Assembly (NCBI RefSeq): GCF_000495915.1
Contig: NZ_AOFQ01000053.1
Location: 1-46,492 of the forward strand
DNA: 46,492 nucleotides
Source of the DNA: Stutzerimonas chloritidismutans AW-1
Lineage (GTDB): Bacteria; Pseudomonadota; Gammaproteobacteria; Pseudomonadales; Pseudomonadaceae
Direction of reading: 5' to 3'
This document shows, piece by piece, positions 27,264 to 38,290 of the stretch. How positions within the stretch are numbered: position 1 is the first letter of the stretch; each line of letters opens with the position of its first letter. Both the position numbers and the translations under genes were made by a program. The notes below the pieces were generated by a model. The model had not been told where the DNA came from. It did no database searches and was given only the letters and a program-made list of their open reading frames with translations.

Positions 27264-29003
27264 TTACATGCGCTCCAGAGTTTCCAAGCCGAGAAGTTCC
27301 AGGCCCTGCTTGAGGGTCTTGCCGGTCAGGGCAGCGAGGCGAAGTCGACTCTGCTTCTGCTCTGGCTGTTCGGCGCTGAGGATCGGGCAGTGCTCGTAGA
27401 AACTGGAGAACAGCCCGGCCAGATCGTACAGGTAAGCGCACAGCAAGTGCGGTTCGCCTTTCTCGCCGACGCTGTTCAGCACTTCGCCGAACTGGGCGAG
27501 CTTGGCGGCGAGCGCCAGTTCCTGCTCAGCCTCGAGCTGAATCTGCCCGGTGATCTCATCGATGCCTTGACCCAGCTTGCGGAAAACGCTGGCCACGCGG
27601 GTGTAGGCATAGAGCAGGTAGGGCGCGGTGTTGCCTTCGAAGCTCAGCATCAGTTCGAAGTTGAAGCGATAGTCGCTGGTGCGGTGCTTGGACAGGTCGG
27701 CATATTTGACGGCGCTGATACCCACCGCGCGGGCGATCTGGCGCAGCTCGGCTTCATCGAGGTCCGGATTCTTGCCCTTGACCAGGGCATAGGCGCGCTG
27801 CTCGGCTTCGTCGAGCAGATCGATCAGCTTTACCGTGCCGCCGTCGCGGGTCTTGAACGGGCGGCCGTCGGCGCCGTTCATGGTGCCGAAGCCCATGTGC
27901 TCAAGCTGCATGCCGGCATGTACGAAGCCGGCGCGACGCGCCACTTCGAAAGCCATCTGGAAATGCAGGGCCTGGCGCTGATCGACGAAATACAGCGCGC
28001 GATCGGCATGCAGGACCTGGCTGCGGTAACGCATGGCCGCCAGGTCGGTGGTGGCGTAGAGGTAGCCGCCGCCGGCCTTCTGCACGATCACCGGGAGCGG
28101 ATTGCCTTCGGCGTTCTTGAATTCGTCGAGGAAGACGCACTGCGCGCCGTTGTCCTCGGTGAGCAGACCTTTAGTGCGCAGGGCTTCGACGATATCTGCA
28201 AGCTCGGCGTTGTAGGCGCTCTCACCCTTGACGTCGGCCGGGGTCAGCTTGACGTTGAGGCGGTCGTAGATCTTCTGGCAGTGCGACAGGGAAATATCGT
28301 TGAAGCGCGTCCACAGGCTCAGGCACTGTGCGTCCCCGGCTTGAAGCTTTACCACCAGTTCGCGGGCGCGGTCGGCGAACTCGGCGGACTCGTCGAAGCG
28401 CTGTTTCGCTGCGCGATAGAACTGCTCCAGGTCGGACAGCTCGCTTTCCGCCGCCGCCGGTTTCTCCTCGAGGTAAGCCAGCAGCATGCCGAACTGGGTG
28501 CCCCAGTCGCCGACGTGGTTCTGCCGGATCACCTCGTCGCCGAGGTACTCGAGCACACGACCGACGGCGTCACCAATAATGGTCGAGCGCAGGTGGCCAA
28601 CATGCATCTCTTTCGCCAGGTTCGGCGATGACAGGTCGATCACCACGCGCTGGGGCGCCGACGCCTTGCGCACTGCCAGCTTTGGATCGGCCAGGGCCGC
28701 TTCGAGGCGCTCGGCCAGTGCGTCGCTGTTCTGGAAGAAGTTCAGAAAGCCTGGTCCGGCGATTTCCACCTTGCTGATCTGCGCGTCCTGCGGCAGCGCG
28801 GCGATCAGCTTCTCGGCCAGGTCGCGCGGCTTCAGCCCGGCCGGTTTGGCCAGCATCATGGCGATGTTGCTGGCGAAATCGCCGTGGCTCTTGTCTCTGG
28901 TGTTTTCCACCTGAATCGCGGGGGTCAGCCCTTCAGGCAGGACGCCTTCGGCGGTCAGGCGGACGAGGGCTTGCTGGATCAGGTGGCGAATGCTGTCTTT
29001 CAT
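27264..29003 (-). CDS. argS: Arginyl-tRNA synthetase
   Basis: Charges tRNA-Arg. 579 residues. The N-terminal Add1 domain is followed by the class I signature in [15 protein letters not shown] (HVGH), then [14 protein letters not shown] and, near the C-terminus, the DALR anticodon-binding part ([39 protein letters not shown]). The KMSK motif is degenerate, as in many arginyl synthetases. ATG 29003 chosen because [13 protein letters not shown] is the family start; upstream codons up to 29042 are not conserved. Confidence 0.96.
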   Translation of the reverse strand: MKDSIRHLIQQALVRLTAEGVLPEGLTPAIQVENTRDKSHGDFASNIAMMLAKPAGLKPRDLAEKLIAALPQDAQISKVEIAGPGFLNFFQNSDALAERLEAALADPKLAVRKASAPQRVVIDLSSPNLAKEMHVGHLRSTIIGDAVGRVLEYLGDEVIRQNHVGDWGTQFGMLLAYLEEKPAAAESELSDLEQFYRAAKQRFDESAEFADRARELVVKLQAGDAQCLSLWTRFNDISLSHCQKIYDRLNVKLTPADVKGESAYNAELADIVEALRTKGLLTEDNGAQCVFLDEFKNAEGNPLPVIVQKAGGGYLYATTDLAAMRYRSQVLHADRALYFVDQRQALHFQMAFEVARRAGFVHAGMQLEHMGFGTMNGADGRPFKTRDGGTVKLIDLLDEAEQRAYALVKGKNPDLDEAELRQIARAVGISAVKYADLSKHRTSDYRFNFELMLSFEGNTAPYLLYAYTRVASVFRKLGQGIDEITGQIQLEAEQELALAAKLAQFGEVLNSVGEKGEPHLLCAYLYDLAGLFSSFYEHCPILSAEQPEQKQSRLRLAALTGKTLKQGLELLGLETLERM

Positions 29004-29040
29004 GGTCGGCTCAGTCCGCAAGTGTGCGCGAAAACCCGGC

Positions 29041-29070
29041 ATTATCGGGTCGCGATGGGTATCGCTTCAA
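29041..29070 (-). promoter_or_regulatory. Sigma-70-like promoter for argS
   Basis: On the minus strand TTGAAG and GATAAT are separated by 18 bases, and the -10 lies about 38 bases before the argS ATG. This fits a housekeeping promoter. Confidence 0.55.
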
Positions 29071-29117
29071 GGTGCGTGGCGCGCAGTGCGGCAAAAGTCC
29101 GGGTTTCGATCAGGCGA

Positions 29118-31340
29118 TCAGAACAGATCGATCGGGTCGACATCCAGGCTCCAGCGCACGGCGCGACCGCCGGGCAGTTGTTCGAGCATCGGGACCCAGG
29201 CGCCCATCAGCCGGTGCAGGGTCGCCCGTGCGTTGCCCTGAAGCAGTAATTGCGCCCTGTAGCGACCTGCACGCCGTTCCATCGGTGCGGGAACCGGTCC
29301 GAGCAGGTCGACGCCGTTGAGCTGCAGCTGGTCGAGCAACTGTTCGGCGAGGTTGCAGGCGTCGTCAAGGAAGGCTTCGGCCTGGCCGGGCTTCTGTGCC
29401 TCGGCGCGCAGCAGCGCCAGATGGCTGAACGGCGGCAGGCCGGCCGCGCGGCGCTCGGACAGGGCCTGCTCGGCGAAGGCGAAATAACCCTGTTCGGTCA
29501 GCTGCACCAGCAGCGGATGGTCGGCCAGATGCGTCTGGATGATGACCTTGCCAGGCTCCTCTGCGCGCCCGGCGCGCCCGGCGACCTGGACAATCAGCTG
29601 GGCCATGCGCTCGCTGGCGCGGAAGTCGGCTGAGAACAGCCCGCCGTCGGCATCGAGAATCGCCACCAGCGTGACGCGCGGAAAATGGTGACCCTTGGCG
29701 AGCATCTGCGTGCCGACCAGCAGGCAGGGTTCGCCGCGGTTGATGGTGCCGATCATCTGCTCCATCGCGCCCTTGCGCGAGGTGCTGTCGCGGTCGATAC
29801 GCAGCACCGGATAGTCGGGAAAGAGGATGCCCAGGCGCTCCTCGGCGCGTTCCGTTCCGGCGCCAACCGGGCGCAGATCCACCTTGCCGCAGTCCGGACA
29901 GTTGCGCGGAGGTCGCTCGACGTGCCCGCAGTGGTGGCAGCGCAATTCGTTATGGCGTTGATGCAGGGTCATCCGTGCGTCGCAGCGTGGGCACTGGCTG
30001 AGCCAGCCGCAGTCATGGCAGAGCAGGGTGGGGGCGAAGCCACGTCGGTTGAGGTAGACCAAAACCTGCTGGCCGGCGCCGAGGGTCTGGCCGATGGCCT
30101 GTTGCAGCGGGCCGGATATGCCGGCGTCCAGCGGGCGACTCTTGACATCCAGGCGCAGGAAGCGCGGCGACTGTGCATTGCCGGCCCGTTGCGTCATCTT
30201 GAGCAGCGCATAGCGGCCGCTGTGGGCGTTGTGCAGGCTTTCCAGCGAGGGCGTGGCCGAACCGAGCACAATCGGCAGGTTCTCCTGGCGCGCGCGCAGC
30301 AGGGCCAGATCGCGGGCATGGTAGCGCAAGCCTTCCTGCTGTTTATAAGAGGCGTCGTGCTCCTCGTCGATGATGATCAGGCCGGGATTCTTCATCGGCG
30401 TGAACAGGGCCGAACGGGTACCGATGATGATGTCCGCCTCGCCATCGCGGGCGGCGAGCCAGGCATCGAGTCGTTCACGATCGTTGACGTTGGAGTGCAG
30501 CAGCGCGATCCGGGCGTTGAAGCGCTGTTCGAAGCGAGCGAGCGTCTGTGGCCCCAGGTTGATCTCGGGGATCAGCACCAGCGCCTGCTTGCCGGCTTCC
30601 AGTACGCGATGAATCAGTTGCAGGTAGACCTCGGTCTTGCCGCTGCCGGTCACCCCCGCCAGCAGGAACGCCTGAAATCCTCCGAGGCCCGCGCTCACCG
30701 CCTCGAAGGCCGCGCGTTGCTGTGTATTCAAGGTGAGCTCGGCCTGTAGCAGCCAGCCGCCACTGTGCCCGCGCGTCTGCCTGCTGCGGCGGGATTCGAT
30801 ACGCACCAGGCCCTTTTCCAGCAGCAGGTCGAGGCTGTCCTTGTTCAGCTGCAGTTTGCTGAGCAGCGCATGTGGCAAGCCGTGAGCGTGCTGGGCGATG
30901 GCCTTCAGCGCTTCGCGCTGCCTGGGTGCACGAACCAATCGCGGATCGTCAGGGCTCGCGCCTTCGGCTGCGTGCCAGTAGCGCTCTTGTCGAGCTTCAG
31001 CGGGTTCGCCCTGACGCAGCAGTACCGGCAGTGCCCAGCTGAGGGTGTCGCCAAGGCTGTGCTGATAATACTGCGCGGTCCACAGGCAAAGCTTGAATAG
31101 CGGGGCGGGGAGGGGTGGTTTGCTATCCAGCAGTTCCAGGGCCGGCTTGAGCTTTTCCGCCGGCACTTCGCTGTGGTCGCTCAGCTCGACCAGAATGCCG
31201 ACCACTTCGCGTCGACCGAAGGGCACGCGCAGGCGTACGCCTGGTTGAAGAGCGGCGGGTGACACGCCAGCCGGCGGCAGGTAATCGAACAGGCGACGCA
31301 GGGGGGAGGGCAGCGCCAGGCGGAGGATGCTGGAAGACAC
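29118..31340 (-). CDS. priA: Primosomal helicase PriA
   Basis: 3'-5' DNA helicase that restarts collapsed replication forks. 740 residues, the Pseudomonas length. The N-terminal DNA-binding part starts LRLALPSPLRRLFDYLPP; Walker A is GVTGSGKTEVYL, the DEAH-like box IIDEEHDASYK, then GSATPSLE. Eight zinc-binding cysteines occur as CxxC pairs in the stretch from LLCHDCGW to NCPDCG, and VAGRAGRAEEPG is the last helicase motif. The start is GTG 31340 (SSSILRLAL), with AAGGA upstream; the ORF runs on to 31766 but that part is antisense to rpmE. Confidence 0.95.
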   Translation of the reverse strand: MSSSILRLALPSPLRRLFDYLPPAGVSPAALQPGVRLRVPFGRREVVGILVELSDHSEVPAEKLKPALELLDSKPPLPAPLFKLCLWTAQYYQHSLGDTLSWALPVLLRQGEPAEARQERYWHAAEGASPDDPRLVRAPRQREALKAIAQHAHGLPHALLSKLQLNKDSLDLLLEKGLVRIESRRSRQTRGHSGGWLLQAELTLNTQQRAAFEAVSAGLGGFQAFLLAGVTGSGKTEVYLQLIHRVLEAGKQALVLIPEINLGPQTLARFEQRFNARIALLHSNVNDRERLDAWLAARDGEADIIIGTRSALFTPMKNPGLIIIDEEHDASYKQQEGLRYHARDLALLRARQENLPIVLGSATPSLESLHNAHSGRYALLKMTQRAGNAQSPRFLRLDVKSRPLDAGISGPLQQAIGQTLGAGQQVLVYLNRRGFAPTLLCHDCGWLSQCPRCDARMTLHQRHNELRCHHCGHVERPPRNCPDCGKVDLRPVGAGTERAEERLGILFPDYPVLRIDRDSTSRKGAMEQMIGTINRGEPCLLVGTQMLAKGHHFPRVTLVAILDADGGLFSADFRASERMAQLIVQVAGRAGRAEEPGKVIIQTHLADHPLLVQLTEQGYFAFAEQALSERRAAGLPPFSHLALLRAEAQKPGQAEAFLDDACNLAEQLLDQLQLNGVDLLGPVPAPMERRAGRYRAQLLLQGNARATLHRLMGAWVPMLEQLPGGRAVRWSLDVDPIDLF

Positions 31341-31436
31341 TCGATGATCCTTGGTGATGTGCGGCGATGGTAAACGATGACGCGATTCGGCGTCGTCGCG
31401 AGCGCGCCAGCGGCTCAGCGCGTCTGTCGCCCGCGC

Positions 31437-31464
31437 TTGCATCACCCTAGCTCTCTGGTATGAT
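31437..31464 (+). promoter_or_regulatory. Sigma-70 promoter for rpmE
   Basis: TTGCAT, a 16-base spacer and TATGAT lie about 69 bases before the rpmE start codon, in the gap between the divergent priA and rpmE genes. Confidence 0.7.
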
Positions 31465-31532
31465 TCGCGCCCTACTTCGTGCGGTACTCGACATAGGGTC
31501 GGGTGGCGGCACACAATCCTAGAGGATTCACC

Positions 31533-31745
31533 ATGAAAGCCGATATCCATCCTAATTACGTCGAAATCGAGGCCACCTGCAGCTGTGGCAACGTCATCAA
31601 GACCCGCTCCACGCTGGGTAAGAACCTGAGCCTCGACGTGTGCTCCGAGTGCCACCCGTTCTACACCGGCAAGCAGAAGGTGCTGGATACCGGCGGCCGT
31701 ATCGATCGCTTCAAGCAGCGTTTCGGTGTGTTCGGCGCCAAGTAA
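31533..31745 (+). CDS. rpmE: Ribosomal protein L31
   Basis: Large-subunit ribosomal protein at the intersubunit bridge. 70 residues, zinc-containing form: cysteines at CSCGN (16 and 18) and CSECHP (37 and 40). Start ATG 31533 has AGAGGA 6 bases upstream. The terminator after it lies within the first codons of the next gene. Confidence 0.96.
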   Translation: MKADIHPNYVEIEATCSCGNVIKTRSTLGKNLSLDVCSECHPFYTGKQKVLDTGGRIDRFKQRFGVFGAK

Positions 31746-31783
31746 GCTGGCGTACCGGGAATCCAATGGGGTTTTCCGAGCAC

Positions 31784-32560
31784 ATGAAAAAGGCGTCCCT
31801 GGTGGGCGCCTTTTTCGTTTCCGTCTTCTGGCAAATTCAAGCGCTTGCCTTCTGCCCGTCGCCGGGGCGCTTGTCGACGCTGGAAGTGGCCCAAGTCGTT
31901 GACGGCGATACGCTGCGTCTGGTCGATGGTCGCAGCGTGCGGCTGATCGGCATCAACACGCCGGAGCTGGGGCGTGACGGGCGCAAGGCCGAGCCTTTCG
32001 CGCTGGCCGCACGGCGCCGACTGCAGGCATTGGTGCAGGCCAGTGACGGGCGGGTCGGTCTGGTCCTGGGCCAGGAGCGGCACGATCGCTATGGGCGCAC
32101 GCTGGCCCATGCTTATGACGCGCAGGGACGTAATCTCGAAGCCGTGCTGCTTGCCGATGGCCTTGGCTTCATGGTCGCGGTGGCGCCGAATACACGGATG
32201 GTGGCCTGTCAGCAGCGGGCCGAGCAGCGGGCGCGGCAAAACGGTCTGGGTGTCTGGCGCGAGCTGAAGCCCGGCTCGCCGCAATCGTTGAGGCGTGGTG
32301 GCTTCGCGCTGCTCGAAGGTAGGGTCGAGCGGGTCGAGCGCAATCGTGGCGGCTATTGGCTCGAAATGGATGGTCCGCTGGTGGTGAACATACCGCCGCA
32401 GGCGCTTGACGCATTCGATGTCCGGACAATGACCGTACTTGCCGGGAAGCGACTCGAGCTGAGGGGCTGGGTGGTCGACCGCCGCGGACGGGTGGGGGCC
32501 GGGCAGGCCCGCTGGATGCTGCGCGTCACCCATCCGGCGATGCTGGAGTTGTCGCGCTGA
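31784..32560 (+). CDS. Secreted staphylococcal-nuclease-like endonuclease
   Basis: Thermonuclease-family protein of 258 residues with a signal peptide (MKKASLVGAFFVSVFWQIQ, likely cleaved after ALA at about residue 22), so it acts in the envelope or outside. The SNase fold spans about 35-165: VVDGDTLRLVDGRSVRLIGI, NTPE and DRYGRTLA carry the counterparts of the catalytic Arg35, Glu43 and Arg87. A C-terminal part of about 95 residues has no clear role. ATG 31766 is an alternative start, but MKK at 31784 makes a better signal peptide. The start region overlaps the rpmE terminator. Confidence 0.87.
   Translation: MKKASLVGAFFVSVFWQIQALAFCPSPGRLSTLEVAQVVDGDTLRLVDGRSVRLIGINTPELGRDGRKAEPFALAARRRLQALVQASDGRVGLVLGQERHDRYGRTLAHAYDAQGRNLEAVLLADGLGFMVAVAPNTRMVACQQRAEQRARQNGLGVWRELKPGSPQSLRRGGFALLEGRVERVERNRGGYWLEMDGPLVVNIPPQALDAFDVRTMTVLAGKRLELRGWVVDRRGRVGAGQARWMLRVTHPAMLELSR
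31787..31815 (+). terminator. rpmE terminator nested in the nuclease signal-peptide codons
   Basis: AAAAAGGCG and CGCCTTTTT pair over 9 bases, extended by CCC/GGG after a bulged T, with a TGGT loop. The T run and stem form a normal intrinsic terminator 42 bases after the rpmE stop. It starts with the first base after the nuclease ATG. Confidence 0.8.
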
Positions 32561-32709
32561 TCGGCTGTTCGTAACGGCGCGTGAATCTACCCGGAAAGTC
32601 GTAGCGGCTTGGGCTTGACAGTCAGCCGGCCCGCTGGCTTGTGAGTGCGCTTGTTCTTGGCGTATGCTCGACCGCCTGTCTGTCCCAGTAAAATAAGCGG
32701 AAATGCCAC

Positions 32710-33978
32710 ATGACTGACCTGAAAACTGCCGCGCTCGAATACCATGCCCAGCCCCGTCCAGGGAAATTGAGCGTCGAGCTGACCAAGCCCACCGCCACCG
32801 CTCGTGATCTTTCCCTGGCCTACAGCCCGGGTGTAGCTGAGCCTGTGCGCGAGATCGCTCGCGATGCGGAGCTGGCTTACCGCTACACTGGCAAAGGCAA
32901 CCTGGTGGCTGTTATCTCCGACGGCACCGCTATTCTCGGCTTGGGCAACCTTGGCCCGCTGGCTTCCAAGCCGGTGATGGAAGGCAAGGGCGTGCTGTTC
33001 AAGCGTTTCGCTGGCGTCGACGTATTCGACATCGAAGTCGATGCGGAAAGCCCGCAGGCTTTCATTGATACCGTCAAGCGCATCTCGATCACCTTTGGTG
33101 GCATCAATCTGGAAGATATCAAGGCGCCGGAGTGCTTCGAGATCGAGCGGGCGCTGATCGAGCAGTGCGATATCCCGGTTTTCCATGACGACCAGCATGG
33201 CACCGCCATCGTGACGGCTGCCGGCATGCTCAATGCGCTGGAAATCGCCGGCAAGACTCTCGAGCAGGCCAAGATCGTCTGCCTCGGTGCTGGGGCTGCC
33301 GCAACCTCGTGCATGAAGCTGCTGGTCAGCATGGGTGCGAAAATCGAGAACATCTTCATGATCGATCGCAAGGGCGTCATCCACGCCGGTCGTGACGATC
33401 TGAACCAGTACAAGGCTGTGTTCGCCCATGAAACCGACAAGCGCACTCTGGACGATGCGCTCGAAGGTGCCGACGTTTTCGTTGGCCTGTCAGGCGCCAA
33501 CCTGCTGAGTCCGGAAGGTCTCAAGCGCATGGCGGCCAATCCGGTTGTCTTCGCCTGCTCCAATCCTGATCCGGAGATCAGCCCGGAGCTGGCGCATGCG
33601 ACGCGTTCGGATGTCATCATGGCAACTGGTCGCTCGGACTACCCGAACCAGGTCAACAACGTATTGGGCTTCCCGTTCATCTTCCGTGGCGCGCTGGATG
33701 TTCGCGCCAAGCGCATTAACGAGGAGATGAAGATCGCGGCCGCCATTGCGCTGCGCGATCTCGCCAAGTTGCCAGTGCCGGCTGAAGTGGCTGCTGCGTA
33801 CGGTGTGGATAGTCTGGAATTCGGCCGCGAGTACATCATTCCGAAGCCAATGGATCCGCGTCTGATCACGTTGGTGTCTGATGCCGTGGCCAAGGCAGCC
33901 ATCGAAAGTGGCGTGGCGACATTGCCTTACCCGTCGCATTATCCGCTGCAGTCGGTTAACGACGTTTTCAACGGCTGA
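32710..33978 (+). CDS. maeB: Malic enzyme (malate dehydrogenase, decarboxylating)
   Basis: Oxidatively decarboxylates malate to pyruvate, supplying NAD(P)H. 422 residues, the short form without the phosphotransacetylase domain of E. coli MaeB. Catalytic Tyr and Lys regions are [11 protein letters not shown] and [16 protein letters not shown]; the metal site is ECFEIERAL with [10 protein letters not shown]; the nucleotide-binding loop is [18 protein letters not shown] favour NADP specificity only from the family name. Single-gene unit with a strong terminator; TTGACA at 32615 lacks a matching -10. Confidence 0.94.
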   Translation: MTDLKTAALEYHAQPRPGKLSVELTKPTATARDLSLAYSPGVAEPVREIARDAELAYRYTGKGNLVAVISDGTAILGLGNLGPLASKPVMEGKGVLFKRFAGVDVFDIEVDAESPQAFIDTVKRISITFGGINLEDIKAPECFEIERALIEQCDIPVFHDDQHGTAIVTAAGMLNALEIAGKTLEQAKIVCLGAGAAATSCMKLLVSMGAKIENIFMIDRKGVIHAGRDDLNQYKAVFAHETDKRTLDDALEGADVFVGLSGANLLSPEGLKRMAANPVVFACSNPDPEISPELAHATRSDVIMATGRSDYPNQVNNVLGFPFIFRGALDVRAKRINEEMKIAAAIALRDLAKLPVPAEVAAAYGVDSLEFGREYIIPKPMDPRLITLVSDAVAKAAIESGVATLPYPSHYPLQSVNDVFNG

Positions 33979-33993
33979 CCGCGCTAAAAAAAC

Positions 33994-34018
33994 AAACCCC
34001 GCCAAGGCGGGGTTTTTT
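33994..34018 (+). terminator. Intrinsic terminator between maeB and ponA
   Basis: AAACCCCGCC-AA-GGCGGGGTTT forms a 10-base-pair stem followed by T. The A run on the left side gives it bidirectional use for the convergent ponA. Confidence 0.92.
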
Positions 34019-34040
34019 GTTGCTGGCGAAAACCGGTCGA

Positions 34041-36473
34041 TCAGAACAGATCCAGCGGGGCGGCTTCATCGGCCGGAAGAGGGCTTCCAGGTGCCTGGGT
34101 TCCAGAGTCGAATTCACCCATGGGGGGCGGCGAATCCTCGCTCTTGAAGACCTCGAAATAGGCGTCAGGCGTGCTGGGTGTGGCAGAGCGACCGCTGACC
34201 GGATCGATGCGCAGCTTGAGCAGCCCGTCCGGCTCCGCTGGCGGGTGCTCGGGCATGTCCTTTAGCACTGCGCTCATGTAGCTCATCCAGATCGGCAGAG
34301 CGACCGTGCCGCCATATTCGTTGCGCCCCAGGCTTTGTGGCTGGTCGAAGCCCGCCCATACCGTGGTTACGATGTCGGCGTTATAACCGGAGAACCAGCT
34401 GTCGATGGAGTCGTTGGTGGTGCCGGTTTTGCCTGCGATGTCACCGCGCCCCATGGCCAGCGCACGTCGCCCTGTGCCGCGCTTGATAACGTCCTGCAGC
34501 ATGCTGGTCATGATGTAGGCGGTACGTTCATCGAGTACCTGCTCGGCAAGGCGTGGTTCGGCGTCGAGTGCCTCGCCGTCATTCAGGTCTCTAGTGTCAG
34601 GCGCTGCGTAAGCCTCGGCCTCTGTTTCCTCAGTCTCGGTATTCCGCGATGGCACGCGTGCCGGGTTGGCCTCGAAGAGCAGCTTGCCTTCACGGTCTTC
34701 TATGCGCTGGATCAGGTATGGCTCGATCTTGTACCCGCCGTTTGCAAAGGTCGTCCAGCCGGTGGCGATCTCCATAGGTGTAAGCGTCGCCGTACCCAAT
34801 GCCAGAGATAGGTTGCGCGGCAGGTCCTGCGGATTGAAACCGAAGCGGCTGATGTAATCGACCGTGTGGTCGATGCCCATTGTCTGCAGCAGACGAATCG
34901 AAACCAGATTCCTCGATTTGTACAGCGCCTCGCGCATGCGGATCGGCCCGAGGAACGTATTGTTGTCGTTCTTCGGGCGCCAGATGCGGTCCATGCCCTG
35001 TTCGACAAAGACGATGGGGGAATCGTTGACCAGGCTCGCGGCGGTGTAGCCCGCGTCCAGCGCTGCGCTGTAAATGAACGGTTTGAAGCTCGACCCGGGT
35101 TGGCGCTTGGCCTGGATGGCGCGGTTGTAGTTGCTCTGGCCAAACGAGAAACCGCCTGCGAGCGCTTCGATCGAACCATCCTGGGGGTCGAGTGAAACCA
35201 GTGCCGCCTGCGCCTGCGGCACCTGGCTGAATACGGCTGTTTCATCGTCCTGCCAGCGAATGCGGACCACGTCGCCTAGCTTGACCACGTCGGCTGGGCG
35301 CTGTGGCCTTGGCCCCATGCTGTTGATGCCGAGGTAGGGACGGGCCCACTTCATGCTGTCCCAAGCTACTGCGTGCTCGTTTCCGTCGCGCGTCAGCACC
35401 AGAATCCCGCTGGTCTCTACCTGCGTGACGACGGCCGGCTGCAGCCCGGAAAGGCTTCGGTACTTGGCCAGCTCGCTGGGCCAGCTATCGCGCGGCAGTT
35501 CTGCGAGGCGCGCTTCCGGTCCGCGGTAGCCGTGCCGCTGGTCGTATTCAATCAGTCCGTTGTCGAGTGCGAGGTTGGCAGCAAGCTGCCGCTCGCTGGA
35601 CACCGTGGTCTTTACCCGGAAGCCATCCGTGTAGGCAGCGCTGCCGAAGCGGCCCACCATCTCGGCGCGCGCCATCTCCGCGATGTAGGCGGCATCCAGC
35701 TCGGGGGCTGCGCCGTGGTACCGAGCGGTCTCAGGTTCGGCGAGTGCTTGCCGATAGCTAGTTTCATCCAGTGAGCCAAGTCTGTGCATGCGGCCCAGGA
35801 TCCAGTCGCGTCGTTCTTTGCTGCGGGTCGGATTAACCAATGGGTTGAATGCAGAAGGTGCCTTCGGCAGGCCGGCGATCATCGCCAGCTGTGCGACGCT
35901 AAGCTCCGAAATGGGCTTGCCGTAATACACCTGAGAAGCCGCCTCGATTCCATAGGCACGATTGCCAAGGTAGATCTTGTTGACGTACAGCTCGAGGATT
36001 TCGTTCTTGCTGAGCTCGCGCTCTATCTGCAATGCCAGCAGTATCTCGTTGATCTTGCGCGAGAAACTCCGCTCACTGGTAAGGAAGTAATTCTTCGCCA
36101 CCTGCATGGTAATGGTGCTGCCGCCGGTCTGAATCTGCCCACTTTTCAATAATTGCGTGGCAGCGCGCATCAGGCCGGTTATGTCGACGCCATAATGATT
36201 AGCGAAATTGTCGTCCTCGGCAGCCAGCAGTGCGTGGATGAATTCCTCAGGGATGTCCTCGAAGTGGATCGGTGAGCGTCGCATTTCCCCGAACTCGGCG
36301 ATCAGCTTGTCATCCGCGCTATAAACCCGCAGCGGAATTTGAAGCTGTATGCTCCGCAGGGAATCGACGGAGGGGAGGTTGGGGCTGAGGTAGAGAAATG
36401 CGCCGCTGATGCTCAGCAAGAGTGCGCAAAAGACTGCGAAGCACGACCAGAGAAAAAATTTCAAAAAACGCAT
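34041..36473 (-). CDS. ponA: Penicillin-binding protein 1A
   Basis: Class A bifunctional peptidoglycan synthase of the inner membrane, 810 residues. N-terminal membrane anchor (about 5-28); glycosyltransferase domain with ALLAAEDDNFANHYGVD (catalytic Glu) and TGGSTITMQVAKN; an OB-like insertion (about 310-400); transpeptidase domain with GSSFKPF (active Ser), SRN and KTGTTND. Acidic C-terminal tail. Divergent from pilM, as in other pseudomonads. Confidence 0.96.
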   Translation of the reverse strand: MRFLKFFLWSCFAVFCALLLSISGAFLYLSPNLPSVDSLRSIQLQIPLRVYSADDKLIAEFGEMRRSPIHFEDIPEEFIHALLAAEDDNFANHYGVDITGLMRAATQLLKSGQIQTGGSTITMQVAKNYFLTSERSFSRKINEILLALQIERELSKNEILELYVNKIYLGNRAYGIEAASQVYYGKPISELSVAQLAMIAGLPKAPSAFNPLVNPTRSKERRDWILGRMHRLGSLDETSYRQALAEPETARYHGAAPELDAAYIAEMARAEMVGRFGSAAYTDGFRVKTTVSSERQLAANLALDNGLIEYDQRHGYRGPEARLAELPRDSWPSELAKYRSLSGLQPAVVTQVETSGILVLTRDGNEHAVAWDSMKWARPYLGINSMGPRPQRPADVVKLGDVVRIRWQDDETAVFSQVPQAQAALVSLDPQDGSIEALAGGFSFGQSNYNRAIQAKRQPGSSFKPFIYSAALDAGYTAASLVNDSPIVFVEQGMDRIWRPKNDNNTFLGPIRMREALYKSRNLVSIRLLQTMGIDHTVDYISRFGFNPQDLPRNLSLALGTATLTPMEIATGWTTFANGGYKIEPYLIQRIEDREGKLLFEANPARVPSRNTETEETEAEAYAAPDTRDLNDGEALDAEPRLAEQVLDERTAYIMTSMLQDVIKRGTGRRALAMGRGDIAGKTGTTNDSIDSWFSGYNADIVTTVWAGFDQPQSLGRNEYGGTVALPIWMSYMSAVLKDMPEHPPAEPDGLLKLRIDPVSGRSATPSTPDAYFEVFKSEDSPPPMGEFDSGTQAPGSPLPADEAAPLDLF

Positions 36474-36541
36474 CAGGGTTCTTGGAATCCAGGATTTGGG
36501 GGAGGAAGACTGCGGCGATGCTGAAAGGGAAAACCGTTCAC

Positions 36542-36547
36542 ATTATA
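36542..36547 (-). promoter_or_regulatory. Consensus -10 for ponA
   Basis: TATAAT on the minus strand lies about 70 bases before the ponA ATG. The -35 region is poor (GGCTAC at 17 bases); a perfect TTGACA at 36582-36587 on the same strand is 34 bases away, too far to pair with it. The same 180-base gap must also hold the pilM promoter, for which TATCTA (36594) with TTGCGC is a weak candidate. Confidence 0.45.
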
Positions 36548-36626
36548 TGCGGTTTTTTTGCCGGGTAGCCATTTGCGCTTCTGTCAAGGCTGTTATCTAA
36601 TGTGGATAAACATAATTAATCCGTAA

Positions 36627-37717
<1,091 letters not shown>

Positions 37718-37718
<1 letters not shown>

Positions 37719-38290
37719 TGGCGCAAATCAACTTACTTCCGTGGCGTGAACAGCTGCGTGAAGAACGAAAGCAGCGTTTCCTAGCGTCTCTGGTCGGTGT
37801 GCTGGTCATAGCGGCTGGGCTGGTCTTTCTTGGAGATCGTTATTTCCAAGCTGCGATTGAGCAGCAGAGTGCGCGCAACGAGTTTGTCAAAAAGGAGATT
37901 GCGGTTCTTGATGCTCGTATTAAAGAAATCAAGGAATTGAAAGAGCGTCGTCAGCAACTACTGGAGCGAATGAAAATCATCCAGGACTTGCAAGGTAATC
38001 GACCTATTATCGGGCGAGTTTTTGATCAGCTTGTAAGAACTCTGCCGGATGGAGTGTATTTCACTTCGGTAAAAATGACCGGAAAGAACATTGCGATCAT
38101 TGGTGCTGCCGAATCGAACAATCGTGTCTCCAACCTTATGCGCAATCTTGATGCCTCTGATTGGCTCGAAGCGCCGAATCTGAACGAGGTGAAAGCCGTC
38201 ACCGCCGGTGCCGTGGATCAGGAAAATGTGTTCCAGCTGACGGTTCAGCAAACGCAGCCGGTTGCCGCTACGGAAGGAGCAAAGCCATGA
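37718..38290 (+). CDS. pilN: Type IV pilus assembly protein PilN
   Basis: Bitopic inner-membrane protein, 190 residues. The cytosolic AQINLLPWREQLRE is the PilM-binding motif, followed by one membrane helix (about 25-45), a coiled coil (EIKELKERRQQLLERM) and a ferredoxin-like periplasmic fold that pairs with PilO. Stop and start overlap as TAATG with pilM and ATGA with pilO. Confidence 0.95.

Noticed and set aside
27390..28631. Plus-strand frame of 413 aa opposite argS
   Set aside because: Shadow of argS; composition and lack of motifs do not support a gene.
29570..29585. Short direct repeat of CGCGCCCGG in priA
   Set aside because: It encodes the conserved helicase motif VAGRAGRAEEPG, so the repeat follows from the protein sequence.
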